This document shows positions 36,604 through 46,844 of a stretch of 64,000 bases of DNA, one piece after another. Source of the DNA: Halomonas sp. (lineage in GTDB: Bacteria; Pseudomonadota; Gammaproteobacteria; Pseudomonadales; Halomonadaceae); contig JAGYKP010000099.1 of the NCBI GenBank assembly GCA_018401555.1, positions 186,001 to 250,000 on the forward strand. Reading direction: 5' to 3'. The notes below the pieces were generated by a model that saw nothing but the letters and a program-made list of their open reading frames with translations, made no database searches and was not told the DNA's origin. Numbering within the stretch: the stretch's first letter is position 1; the number at the start of each line of letters is the position of its first letter. The translations under genes and the position numbers were made by a program.

Positions 36604-37780
36604 ATGTTTGAACTGGTAGATAGCGCACCCTCAAGCAGCGCGGTCATCAAGGTGATCGGCGTGGGTGGCGGCGGCGGCAATGCCGTCAACCACATGGTCG
36701 AGAGCAGCATCGAGGGCGTGGAGTTCATCTGCGCCAACACCGATGCCCAGGCCCTCAAGCGAGTGGCGGCCAAGACCGTGCTCCAGCTCGGCAACGAGAT
36801 CACCAAGGGGCTGGGGGCCGGCGCCAACCCCGATGTGGGGCGCCAGGCGGCCATGGAGGATCGCGAGCGAATCGCCGAGCTGCTCGAGGGTGCCGACATG
36901 GTCTTCATCACCGCCGGCATGGGCGGCGGCACCGGCACCGGGGGTGCCCCGGTGGTGGCGCAGGTGGCCAAGGAGCTGGGCATCCTTACCGTGGCCGTGG
37001 TGACCCGCCCCTTCCCCTTCGAGGGCCCCAAGCGCATGCGCGCCGCCGAGGAGGGCATGCGCGAGCTCTCCGAGCATGTCGATTCTCTGATCACCATCCC
37101 CAACGAGAAGCTGCTCTCGGTGTTGGGCAAGAGTGCCAGCCTGCTCTCTGCCTTCAGTGCCGCCAATGATGTGCTGCTGGGGGCCGTGCAGGGGATTGCC
37201 GAGCTGATCACCAGCCCCGGCATCATCAACGTCGACTTCGCCGACGTGCGCACCGTGATGTCCGAGATGGGCATGGCGATGATGGGCACGGGTAGCGCCA
37301 CCGGGGAGAACCGCGCCCGCGAGGCCGCCGAGAAGGCCATCCGCAGCCCGCTGCTGGAGGACATCGACCTCCACGGCGCCCGCGGCATCCTGGTCAATAT
37401 CACCGCCGGCCCGGACCTCTCCATCGGCGAGTTCAATGATGTGGGTGCCACCGTCCAGGAGTTCGCCTCCCAGGATGCCACCATCGTGGTCGGTACCTCC
37501 ATCGACATGGAGTTGACCGACGAGCTGCGCGTGACCGTGGTGGCCGCCGGTCTCGAGGGTGCCCAGAAGAAGGCGTCGAGCCGCGAGAGTGCCAAGCGGG
37601 TCGAGGCGAGGGGCGATTACCGTCGCAGTGCCCAGCCGGGTATCGCTGCACGGCAGTCCTCCGCTGCGGCGGCCCGCGCCGAGCCCGAGGAGGCCCAAGC
37701 CGCGCCCCGAGAAGCGCCGCTCCCAGGAGCTCGATGACTACCTCGATATTCCGGCGTTCCTGCGTCGTCAGGCCGATTGA
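36604..37780 (+). CDS. ftsZ: Cell division GTPase FtsZ, C-terminal frameshift
   Basis: Tubulin-like GTPase that forms the division ring. GTP-binding motifs [19 protein letters not shown] and the tubulin signature [20 protein letters not shown]; the T7 loop region is [11 protein letters not shown]. The open frame ends at 37737 with an atypical tail. Shifting frame near 37695 gives [20 protein letters not shown] and then AFLRRQAD, the conserved C-terminal peptide that binds FtsA and ZipA, with the stop at 37778-37780. Corrected length is about 391 residues. Confidence 0.96.
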
Positions 37781-37822
37781 GGCAGGCTATCGGGGCCATG
37801 CGCCGCACCGGACGAGCTTTCT

Positions 37823-37851
37823 TTGTTGAAACGCTCGTTCGGTGCTATAGT
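37823..37851 (+). promoter_or_regulatory. Promoter of lpxC
   Basis: TTGTTG (37823-37828), a 17-base spacer and TATAGT (37846-37851), preceded by TGC as an extended -10. It lies 42 bases before lpxC in the short ftsZ-lpxC gap. One of the best promoter matches in the window. Confidence 0.7.
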
Positions 37852-37892
37852 GAACACTGTTTGATAATCCGATAACCGCCTGGCCACTGCCC

Positions 37893-38804
37893 ATGATCAG
37901 ACAACGCACCCTGAAGAACGTCATCCGCGCCACCGGCGTCGGCCTGCACTCCGGCAAGAAGGTCTACATGACCCTGAGGCCGGCGCCCGTGGATAGCGGT
38001 ATCATCTTCGTGCGCACCGACCTGGATCCCGAGGTGCAGATTCCGGCCCGCGCGGAACTGGTGACCGATACCACCCTGTGCACCGCCCTGACCCATGCCG
38101 GCGCCAAGGTCGCGACCGTGGAGCACCTGATGTCGGCGCTGGCTGGGCTGGGCATCGACAACGCCTACGTCGACCTCAGCGCCGCCGAGGTGCCGATCAT
38201 GGATGGCAGCGCCGGCCCCTTCGTGTTCCTGATCCAGTCAGCGGGGATCAGCGAGCAGAATGCCCCCAAGAAGTTCATCCGCATCAAGCGCGAGCTGACG
38301 GTGCGTGACGGCGACAAGGAGGCTACCTTCCGCCCCCACAAGGGCTTCAAGGTGGGCTTCTCCATCGACTTCGACCACCCGGTGTTCGAGAGCCAGACCC
38401 AGACCGCCGCCGTGGATTTCTCCACCACCTCCTTCGTCAAGGAGGTGTCGCGGGCGCGCACCTTCGGCTTCATGCGTGATCTGGAGTACCTGCGCTCCAA
38501 CAACCTGGCGCTGGGCGGCAGCCTGGACAATGCCATCGTCGTCGACGACTATCGCATTGTTAACGAGGGCGGGTTGCGCTACGACGACGAGTTCGTCAAG
38601 CACAAGGTGCTCGATGCCATCGGTGACCTCTACCAACTGGGCTACAGCCTGATCGGCGAATTCCACGGCGTGAAGTCCGGGCATGCCCTGAACAATCAGC
38701 TATGTCGCGCCCTCATGGCCCAGCCCGATGCCTACGAGATCGTCACCTTCGAGGACGAGAGCGAGGTCGCCCCGATCTCCTATGCCGCTCCCGCCATGGT
38801 CTGA
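37893..38804 (+). CDS. lpxC: UDP-3-O-acyl-N-acetylglucosamine deacetylase LpxC
   Basis: Zinc deacetylase for the first committed step of lipid A synthesis. It has 303 residues. Zinc and catalytic positions: [20 protein letters not shown] (His with neighbouring Glu), [15 protein letters not shown] (His and Asp) and the late [16 protein letters not shown] (His). The N-terminus [20 protein letters not shown] is typical. It has its own promoter and is followed by a strong terminator. Confidence 0.98.
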   Translation: MIRQRTLKNVIRATGVGLHSGKKVYMTLRPAPVDSGIIFVRTDLDPEVQIPARAELVTDTTLCTALTHAGAKVATVEHLMSALAGLGIDNAYVDLSAAEVPIMDGSAGPFVFLIQSAGISEQNAPKKFIRIKRELTVRDGDKEATFRPHKGFKVGFSIDFDHPVFESQTQTAAVDFSTTSFVKEVSRARTFGFMRDLEYLRSNNLALGGSLDNAIVVDDYRIVNEGGLRYDDEFVKHKVLDAIGDLYQLGYSLIGEFHGVKSGHALNNQLCRALMAQPDAYEIVTFEDESEVAPISYAAPAMV

Positions 38805-38829
38805 CCGCACGGACTGCGCCGGTAGTGAC

Positions 38830-38872
38830 AAGGAGCAAGCTTCAAGGAATCCCTTGGCTTGCTCCTTTTCTT
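38830..38872 (+). terminator. Rho-independent terminator of lpxC
   Basis: AAGGAGCAAGC (38830-38840) pairs with GCTTGCTCCTT (38857-38867), with an inner CAAGG/CCTTG extension and an AATC apex, followed by TTCTTT. It begins 25 bases after the lpxC stop. Confidence 0.88.
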
Positions 38873-38885
38873 TGGGCGAGATTGG

Positions 38886-38920
38886 CCCCTTGCCCCTTGC
38901 CCCTTGCCCCTTGCCCCTTG
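38886..38920. repeat. Five tandem copies of CCCCTTG
   Basis: A perfect heptanucleotide array, CCCCTTG five times without interruption, between the lpxC terminator and the dciA stop codon. Seven is not a multiple of three, so copy-number change would not conserve any frame here. It is intergenic. Confidence 0.9.
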
Positions 38921-38924
38921 CGGC

Positions 38925-39392
38925 TTACGGCTCATCCTTCCGTTCGGCATGGGACGCCAGTCGCTCCAGGGCTTCCCGGAGCCTCGGGTCCTCGGTATCG
39001 GCGGCACAGCTGGAGATCTCGTCGGCGGCCCGAGTCGGCAGATGGCGGACCTGGCGTAGCGGTGCCTTGGGTGGGCGCACGGGTCTGACCTTCAGGTTGA
39101 ATCCCTGCACCGCCTCGAAGCCGGGCAACTCGTGCAGCAGTTCCAGCAGGCGAGGCTGTTCATAGCGCAGTCGGGTCAACCAGGCGGCGCCGTCGGCGAT
39201 CAGGGTCAGCTTGCCGTCGCGAAAGCCGCCGACGTGCAGGTGCTCGGCAAGCTCCTCGGGCAGGTGGGCACGCAGGTGCGCCTGGGCGAGGTCGATCAGT
39301 CGCGCCATCCGCATCAGCGAGCCGAGTTCGCCACGCCCTGCCAGCAGCCGGGACATGGGCTGGGCGCGAAAGCGCTTAACCTTTATACTCAT
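38925..39392 (-). CDS. dciA: DciA-like DUF721 protein
   Basis: Protein of 155 residues of the DUF721 family, which includes DciA, the loader of the replicative helicase DnaB in bacteria without DnaC. The domain core is SLMRMARLIDLAQAHLRAHL and LHVGGFRDGKLTLIADGAAW, then TRLRYEQPRLLELLHELPG. I start at the ATG at 39392 (MSIKVKRFRAQP). The open frame continues upstream, but into Arg-rich sequence without family character. It is placed between lpxC and secA on the opposite strand. Confidence 0.82.
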   Translation of the reverse strand: MSIKVKRFRAQPMSRLLAGRGELGSLMRMARLIDLAQAHLRAHLPEELAEHLHVGGFRDGKLTLIADGAAWLTRLRYEQPRLLELLHELPGFEAVQGFNLKVRPVRPPKAPLRQVRHLPTRAADEISSCAADTEDPRLREALERLASHAERKDEP

Positions 39393-39491
39393 GGGCTTGA
39401 CTCTCTCGTCCCGCGCCAGGCGGGCCAGACGATGAACGCGATGGGCCTGCAGCGCCCGCCAGACTAGCACGCCCGGGAGCCCCTCGACAGC

Positions 39492-39854
39492 ATGGCCGTG
39501 ACCCTCAGCCACTCGCCAGCCGCACCCGCCAGGCCCGCGCCATCGCGGCGTCATGCCCGCTGGTGGCTGGCCGGTCTACTGGTGAGCTGCCTGCTTCCCG
39601 CGGGCCTTGCCCAGGGCGACCTGACGCGACAGGCCGAGCGGCTGGTACAGGTGTGCATCCTGGCACCGGCGCTGATTCGAGCCAGTTCGCGGCTCAAGGC
39701 GCGCCGCCGGATGCGGGGTTGGCCGCTGCTGCGACGGGCCAGCGTGGCACTTCACGGCGGCGCGCCCGCGTTCCCTCGCGTGGCCATCGTGCAGGCCACC
39801 GCCGCCCATGACGTCCTGACCCGCCGCGGTCCTCCCCCTGCGTGGGCAAGCTGA
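39492..39854 (+). CDS. Small secreted protein upstream of secA, SecM-like candidate
   Basis: An unrecognised 120-residue ORF directly before secA, the position of secM in E. coli (lpxC-secM-secA-mutT). What is seen: a long n-region with Arg19, Arg20 and Arg23, a hydrophobic core (residues 24-36, WWLAGLLVSCLLP), and a plausible signal peptidase site after Ala40 (AGLA-QG). The mature part is short and Arg-rich and ends TRRGPPPAWAS. Codon third positions are about 80% G/C, as in neighbouring genes. The Arg-Gly-Pro-Pro stretch at 112-115 recalls ribosome arrest motifs such as RAGP, but the rest of the E. coli SecM motif is not conserved. The arrest role is an inference. The start could be later. 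Confidence 0.5.
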   Translation: MAVTLSHSPAAPARPAPSRRHARWWLAGLLVSCLLPAGLAQGDLTRQAERLVQVCILAPALIRASSRLKARRRMRGWPLLRRASVALHGGAPAFPRVAIVQATAAHDVLTRRGPPPAWAS

Positions 39855-39867
39855 ACCCCCGAACATG

Positions 39868-39890
39868 GCCGGCCCCTCCGGGCGGTCGGC
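39868..39890 (+). promoter_or_regulatory. Hairpin in the secA leader
   Basis: GCCGGCC (39868-39874) pairs with GGTCGGC (39884-39890, one G-U pair) over a 9-base loop. It lies between the stop of the small secreted ORF and the secA start at 39921. The secA start has only a weak ribosome binding site (ACGGAC near 39908). Confidence 0.45.
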
Positions 39891-39920
39891 GCTATGCCAT
39901 ACGCAGATAACGGACACTTC

Positions 39921-42650
<2,730 letters not shown>

Positions 42651-42687
42651 TTGGTTTATGGGCTAAGGGCTACGAGCCAAGAGTTGC

Positions 42688-42706
42688 GCCCCCTTTGTCA
42701 GGGGGC
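42688..42706 (+). terminator. Hairpin after secA
   Basis: GCCCCCT (42688-42694) and AGGGGGC (42700-42706) form a perfect 7-bp stem with a TTGTC loop, about 40 bases after the secA stop. It lacks a T run, so terminator function is uncertain. Confidence 0.4.
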
Positions 42707-42712
42707 AGCATT

Positions 42713-42742
42713 CGGCTCGAAGCTCGGCTCGAAGCTCGAAGC
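42713..42742. repeat. Tandem 12-bp repeat before argJ
   Basis: CGGCTCGAAGCT occurs twice in tandem (42713-42724 and 42725-42736), followed by a partial CGAAGC. The unit contains the AGCT/GAAGC words also seen in the repeat-rich zapE-rplM gap. Confidence 0.75.
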
Positions 42743-42766
42743 GAATTCCAGACAGGAGAAGAAGCG

Positions 42767-43984
42767 ATGGCAGTGGGTGACGCAAGCTTTCCCGCGATGC
42801 CGGCGATTCCCGGCATTCGGCTGGGTACCGCCATGGCGGGGATCAAGAAGCCTGGCCGCCGGGACCTGGTGGTGATCGAGAGTCCCGAGGGAGCCCGCAT
42901 GGCGGGAACCTTCACCCGCAATGCCTTCTGCGCGGCTCCGGTGACGGTAGCCCGGGAGCACCTGGCGAGCGGCGAGGCGCCACGCTACCTGGTGATCAAT
43001 ACCGGCAATGCCAATGCCGGCACCGGCGAGATCGGGCTGCGCGACGCCCGCACCAGCTGTGCCGAACTGGCACGGCTGGCCGGAGTGAACGCGCAGAGCG
43101 TGTTGCCGTTCTCCACCGGCGTGATCGGTGAGCCGTTGCCCATGGAGCGGCTGCTGGCCGGCCTTCCGGCGGCGCTGGACAGCCTCGACGAAGGCGCCGC
43201 GGCGTGGCACCAGGCCGGCGAGGGGATCCTGACCACCGACACGCGCGCCAAGGGCGCCAGCGTGACCCTGGAGATTGCCGGGGAGCGAGTGGTCATCAAT
43301 GGCATCGCCAAGGGGTCGGGAATGATCCAGCCCAACATGGCCACCATGCTGGGCTTCGTGGCCACCGATGCCAGCCTCGAGCAGGAGCTCCTCGACAGGC
43401 TGCTGCGCGAGACCGTCGAGCGCTCCTTCAACTGCATCACCGTGGATGGTGACACCTCCACTAACGACGCCTGCGTGCTGATCAGCACCCAGCGCGGCCC
43501 GCAGGTGGAAGGCGAGGAGGCGATCGCGATCTTCCGCAACGGCCTGCAGCGGGTGATGACCGAGCTGGCCCAGGCGATCATTCGTGATGGTGAAGGCGCC
43601 ACCAAGTTCGTGACCCTGCAGGTCGACGGCGCTACCAGTCGGCAGGAGGCACTCGACGTGGCCTTCACGGTGGCCAACTCGCCGCTGGTAAAGACGGCAC
43701 TGTACGCCTCGGATGCCAACTGGGGGCGGATACTCGCCGCGGTGGGGCGTGCGCCGGTGGCCGACTTCGATGTGTCGCGGGTGACCATCGACCTGGGCGA
43801 GGTGCGCCTGGTGGAAGGTGGCGGGCGTGCCCCGGGCTATACCGAGGAGGCCGGCAGCGCGGTGATGGGGCGCGAGGAGATTCCCATCCGCATCGCGCTC
43901 GACCGCGGAGGGGAGAGTGCCACGGTGTGGACCACCGACCTCTCCCATGACTATGTCAGCATCAATGCCGACTACCGCAGCTGA
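42767..43984 (+). CDS. argJ: Bifunctional ornithine acetyltransferase / N-acetylglutamate synthase ArgJ
   Basis: Moves the acetyl group from N-acetylornithine to glutamate in arginine synthesis. It has 405 residues from the ATG at 42767, with AGGAGA upstream. The precursor is cleaved by itself before the nucleophile Thr in GSGMIQPNMATMLGFVATDA; that ATML site is intact. Other landmarks: LVINTGNANAGTGEIGLRDA and VDGDTSTNDACVLIST. Whether it also has acetyl-CoA-dependent synthase activity cannot be read from sequence. Confidence 0.96.
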   Translation: MAVGDASFPAMPAIPGIRLGTAMAGIKKPGRRDLVVIESPEGARMAGTFTRNAFCAAPVTVAREHLASGEAPRYLVINTGNANAGTGEIGLRDARTSCAELARLAGVNAQSVLPFSTGVIGEPLPMERLLAGLPAALDSLDEGAAAWHQAGEGILTTDTRAKGASVTLEIAGERVVINGIAKGSGMIQPNMATMLGFVATDASLEQELLDRLLRETVERSFNCITVDGDTSTNDACVLISTQRGPQVEGEEAIAIFRNGLQRVMTELAQAIIRDGEGATKFVTLQVDGATSRQEALDVAFTVANSPLVKTALYASDANWGRILAAVGRAPVADFDVSRVTIDLGEVRLVEGGGRAPGYTEEAGSAVMGREEIPIRIALDRGGESATVWTTDLSHDYVSINADYRS

Positions 43985-44065
43985 GCGTCGGCATACTGCC
44001 AGATCCGGGCTATCCGGTCAGACACAGACCCCGCGCCGCGGTGCGCGGAAACGTTGGAAGAGTGA

Positions 44066-45022
44066 ATGAACGCAATGGTCAAGAGAAGGGTGCACGTGGC
44101 GGCGGCGGCCATCATCAGCGCCGACGGGCGTGAAGTGCTGATCGCTCGGCGGCCCAGTAACGTCGATCACGGTGGGCTCTGGGAGTTTCCCGGTGGCAAG
44201 CTGGCCCCCTACGAGACGGGCCTGGGTGGGCTCAAGCGTGAGCTCCACGAGGAGTTGGGCGTGGAGATCCGGCGTGCCCAGCCGCTGATCCGCATCCACC
44301 ACGAGTATCCCGACAAGCATATCCTGCTCGATGTGTGGCAGGTCCACGAGTTTTCCGGTGAGCCCTTCGGCCGCGAGGGACAGGCAGTGCGCTGGGTGCC
44401 CATGAGGGATCTGGTCAACTACCCCTTCCCGGCGGCCAACCTGCCGATCCTGCGCGCGGTGATGCTGCCCACCGAGTACCTCATCTCCGGCGAGGAGGAG
44501 GACGATGGGCTGTTTGCCCAGCGCCTCGAGCGGGCCCTGGTGGAGGACGGCGTGCGCCTGGTGCAGCTGCGTGCCAAGACGCTCGACGAGGCCGCCTATC
44601 GAGAGCGCGCACAGGCAGCGCTCTCGCTCTGCCGGGAACATGGCGCACGCCTGCTGCTCAACGGCGAGCCAGAGCTTCTCGAGGCTATCGACGCCGACGG
44701 CATCCATCTCACCAGCGAGCGGCTGATGCAGCTGGAGCGTCGCCCCATCGCCGAGGGCAAGTGGCTCTCCGCCTCCACCCATGACCGCCGCCAGCTCGAC
44801 CAGGCGGGCCGGCTGGGCTGCGACTTCGTGACTCTCTCGCCGCTGCGCACCACACCGTCGCATCCCGACGTGCCACCCGTGGGCTGGCACGACTTCCAGG
44901 AGCTGGTGGAGCGCGCCGCCATGCCGGTCTTCGCGCTGGGAGGCATGACCCGTCATGACGCCAACCACGCCCGCGCCGTGGGGGCCCAGGGAGTCGCCTC
45001 GATCCGCGACTTCTGGAAGTGA
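44066..45022 (+). CDS. mutT: Nudix hydrolase (MutT type) fused to a ThiE-like domain
   Basis: A 318-residue two-domain protein. The N-terminal half is a MutT-type Nudix hydrolase, with the complete Nudix box GGKLAPYETGLGGLKRELHE followed by ELGV, expected to hydrolyse oxidised dGTP such as 8-oxo-dGTP. Residues from about 145 resemble thiamine-phosphate synthase: VRLVQLRAKTLDEAAYRERA, EAIDADGIHLTS, FVTLSPLRTTPSHPD and PVFALGGM. The ThiE pyrophosphate loop (GPxxPTxTK) is altered to SPLRTTPSHP, so synthase activity is doubtful. This fusion after argJ is known in Pseudomonas-type genomes. ATG at 44066; 44075 is an alternative. Confidence 0.9.
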   Translation: MNAMVKRRVHVAAAAIISADGREVLIARRPSNVDHGGLWEFPGGKLAPYETGLGGLKRELHEELGVEIRRAQPLIRIHHEYPDKHILLDVWQVHEFSGEPFGREGQAVRWVPMRDLVNYPFPAANLPILRAVMLPTEYLISGEEEDDGLFAQRLERALVEDGVRLVQLRAKTLDEAAYRERAQAALSLCREHGARLLLNGEPELLEAIDADGIHLTSERLMQLERRPIAEGKWLSASTHDRRQLDQAGRLGCDFVTLSPLRTTPSHPDVPPVGWHDFQELVERAAMPVFALGGMTRHDANHARAVGAQGVASIRDFWK

Positions 45023-45056
45023 GGCCTCGCCGAGTCACTCGGCAGCCCTGAACGAC

Positions 45057-45082
45057 CTCGCCCCGCCAAATGGCGGGGCGAG
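45057..45082. terminator. Bidirectional terminator between mutT and the NCS2 permease
   Basis: CTCGCCCCGCC and GGCGGGGCGAG form an 11-bp perfect stem with an AAAT loop between the convergent genes. Confidence 0.75.
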
Positions 45083-45107
45083 TCGTGTGTGGCGGTCGTG
45101 ATGCCGC

Positions 45108-46628
45108 TCAGCGCGGCCGGGTGGCGGGATCGCCTGCCGCCTGACGGCGCTCCTGCCAGGCGAAGTAGAGGAACAGCGCGCCCATCACCAGGTAGCCGAG
45201 GGTGTAGTCGCCGGCGGCATTGAGGGCGAGCTTCGGCGCGTGCATCAGCCCCACGAAGGAGAAGCCGGCCGCCACGGCGGCGAAGGCGGCGGCGCGCCGG
45301 AACTGGTGATCGATCACCGCCACCGTGATGGCCCCGAGGAAGATCGCCGTGAACATGGCGCCCTGTCCCAGGGGCACCACCCCGCTGGAAATGCCGGCCA
45401 CGGTCTCTTCGGCGGCGCGGTTGAAGCGGGTCATCACGTAGTTGGCGAAATAGGGCAGCATGGCCAGGGCCACCGCCGGATAGTAGCGGGTATCGTTGGA
45501 CTGGAAGGCGGTGGCGATCATCGACATGCCGACGAACACCAGGATCGGTGCTACCACCGAGACCGGTATGATGGCGGCCAGCGCCGCGATCAGGCCGAAC
45601 ATGGTGGCCAGGGCATAGACCGCGCCGTTGAGGATGCTGTAGCCGCGACCCGCGCCCATCCACTTGGCGCCCACGGTGGCGATATAGACGGTGGTCGGGA
45701 AGACGCCGCCGAACAGGGCGCCGAGCATGGTGCCCACACCATCCACCGCCTGGCACTCGCGCACGTCATACTTGTCGCCGGCGGCCTCCATGGCCTCGAC
45801 GTTGTTCATGGTCTCGATGGCATTGTAGAGCGTGATCGGCAGCACCACGGTAAGTACCGCCAGCATGCCGGTGAACAGCAGCCCCAGGCCCTCGAACCAG
45901 GCCAGGTTGGGCAGCAGCGGGTAGAAGCCCAGGTGGGTGAAGGCGTCGCTGAAGCGCTCGCCGCCGGCATCGCCGATCAGGTAGGCCATGGCGGTGCCCA
46001 CCACGATGGCGAACAGCGAGGCGGGCAGGCGGAAGGGCATCGCCACCCGCGCCACCAGGCCGACGATGATGATCGCCAGCACCAGCAGGCCGATCACCGG
46101 CATCTCCAGGGTCTTGAACAGCATCTCGCCGGCGATAAAGGTCAAGGCAACGCCAGCGACTGCCCCGAGCATCGCCGCCCGTGGCAGGTGGTACTGCACC
46201 CAGCGACCGATCAGGCTGATCGCCGCCTCGATGGCGCCGCTGATGAAGCAGGCGGCCACCGCCACCTTCCAGGCCAGCTCGGCGTCGCCGGTAAGCTGCT
46301 TGGCCGGCAGCAGCACGCCGAACAGGAAGACGAACATCACCGGAGTGGAGATGCCGTAGGAGAGCGCGGTGACATCGGCGCGGTTCTCCTTGCGCGCCAG
46401 GCGCGCCGCGCTCCAGGCGTAGTAGAAGTTGCCTACCATCACTGCCACGGCGGCGCCGGGCAGCACCTGGCCGAAGACGATCGATGCCGGGAAGTCCATG
46501 CCCAGCATGGTGATGGCGATGATCACGAAGTTGGCGATGTTGTTCTGGAACAGGGCGAAGAAGGCGTCGGTGTCCTCCTTCTTGAACCACGGGTAGTGCA
46601 CAGGGGAGTGTGCAGGGGAAGCCGCCAT
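45108..46628 (-). CDS. NCS2-family (xanthine/uracil-type) permease
   Basis: Inner-membrane nucleobase transporter-like protein of 506 residues with 12-14 hydrophobic segments. The N-terminal FFALFQNNIANFVIIAITML, later ITLYNAIETMNNVEAMEAAG and a YSILNGAVYALATMFGLI region resemble the NCS2/AzgA type. The substrate (hypoxanthine, xanthine, uracil or another compound) cannot be assigned. It starts at the ATG at 46628. Its ribosome binding site lies in a hairpin (see 46635-46674). It stands alone, convergent with mutT. Confidence 0.8.
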   Translation of the reverse strand: MAASPAHSPVHYPWFKKEDTDAFFALFQNNIANFVIIAITMLGMDFPASIVFGQVLPGAAVAVMVGNFYYAWSAARLARKENRADVTALSYGISTPVMFVFLFGVLLPAKQLTGDAELAWKVAVAACFISGAIEAAISLIGRWVQYHLPRAAMLGAVAGVALTFIAGEMLFKTLEMPVIGLLVLAIIIVGLVARVAMPFRLPASLFAIVVGTAMAYLIGDAGGERFSDAFTHLGFYPLLPNLAWFEGLGLLFTGMLAVLTVVLPITLYNAIETMNNVEAMEAAGDKYDVRECQAVDGVGTMLGALFGGVFPTTVYIATVGAKWMGAGRGYSILNGAVYALATMFGLIAALAAIIPVSVVAPILVFVGMSMIATAFQSNDTRYYPAVALAMLPYFANYVMTRFNRAAEETVAGISSGVVPLGQGAMFTAIFLGAITVAVIDHQFRRAAAFAAVAAGFSFVGLMHAPKLALNAAGDYTLGYLVMGALFLYFAWQERRQAAGDPATRPR

Positions 46629-46634
46629 GGGAAA

Positions 46635-46674
46635 GCCTCTTGGTTGTGGGGTAGTTGGAACAAGGCCAAGAGGC
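46635..46674 (-). promoter_or_regulatory. Hairpin hiding the ribosome binding site of the NCS2 permease
   Basis: On the minus-strand transcript, GCCTCTTGG (from 46674-46666) and CCAAGAGGC (from 46643-46635) are perfectly complementary over 9 bases with a 22-base loop. The second arm contains AAGAGG, the only good Shine-Dalgarno sequence, placed 6 bases before the ATG at 46628. Pairing would block translation. Confidence 0.55.
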
Positions 46675-46796
46675 AGTCTGGTCGATACCTGACTGATCGG
46701 TCAATCAGCGCTGTTCCACGGGCGCCACGCGGCGCCCCGGGCCCGGCGGCAATAGACTCGATGAGTCTGGAAGGCGGGGATTCTACCCGAAACGCA

Positions 46797-46821
46797 GACG
46801 CCCGGGCAGGGCCCGGGCGTC
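46797..46821 (-). terminator. Terminator of the phhB-aminotransferase operon
   Basis: GACGCCCGGGC (46797-46807) pairs perfectly with 46811-46821 over an AGG loop. It lies just beyond the aminotransferase stop in the minus-strand sense. Confidence 0.7.
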
Positions 46822-46844
46822 GTGGCTGGATGGCGCGGCGGCGA

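Noticed and set aside
37826..37851. TTGAAA as the lpxC -35
   Set aside because: It would leave only a 14-base spacer to TATAGT; TTGTTG three bases earlier gives the ideal 17.
38925..39554. Longer start for dciA at 39554
   Set aside because: The extra 54 residues are Arg/Gly-rich with no DUF721 similarity and would overlap the start of the divergent secreted ORF. The ATG at 39392 fits the family.
39563..39811. Alternative 82-residue frame inside the SecM-like ORF
   Set aside because: It starts inside the signal peptide, is Gly/Arg-rich, and has no signal or ribosome binding site; the 39492 frame has better third-position bias and a clear signal peptide.
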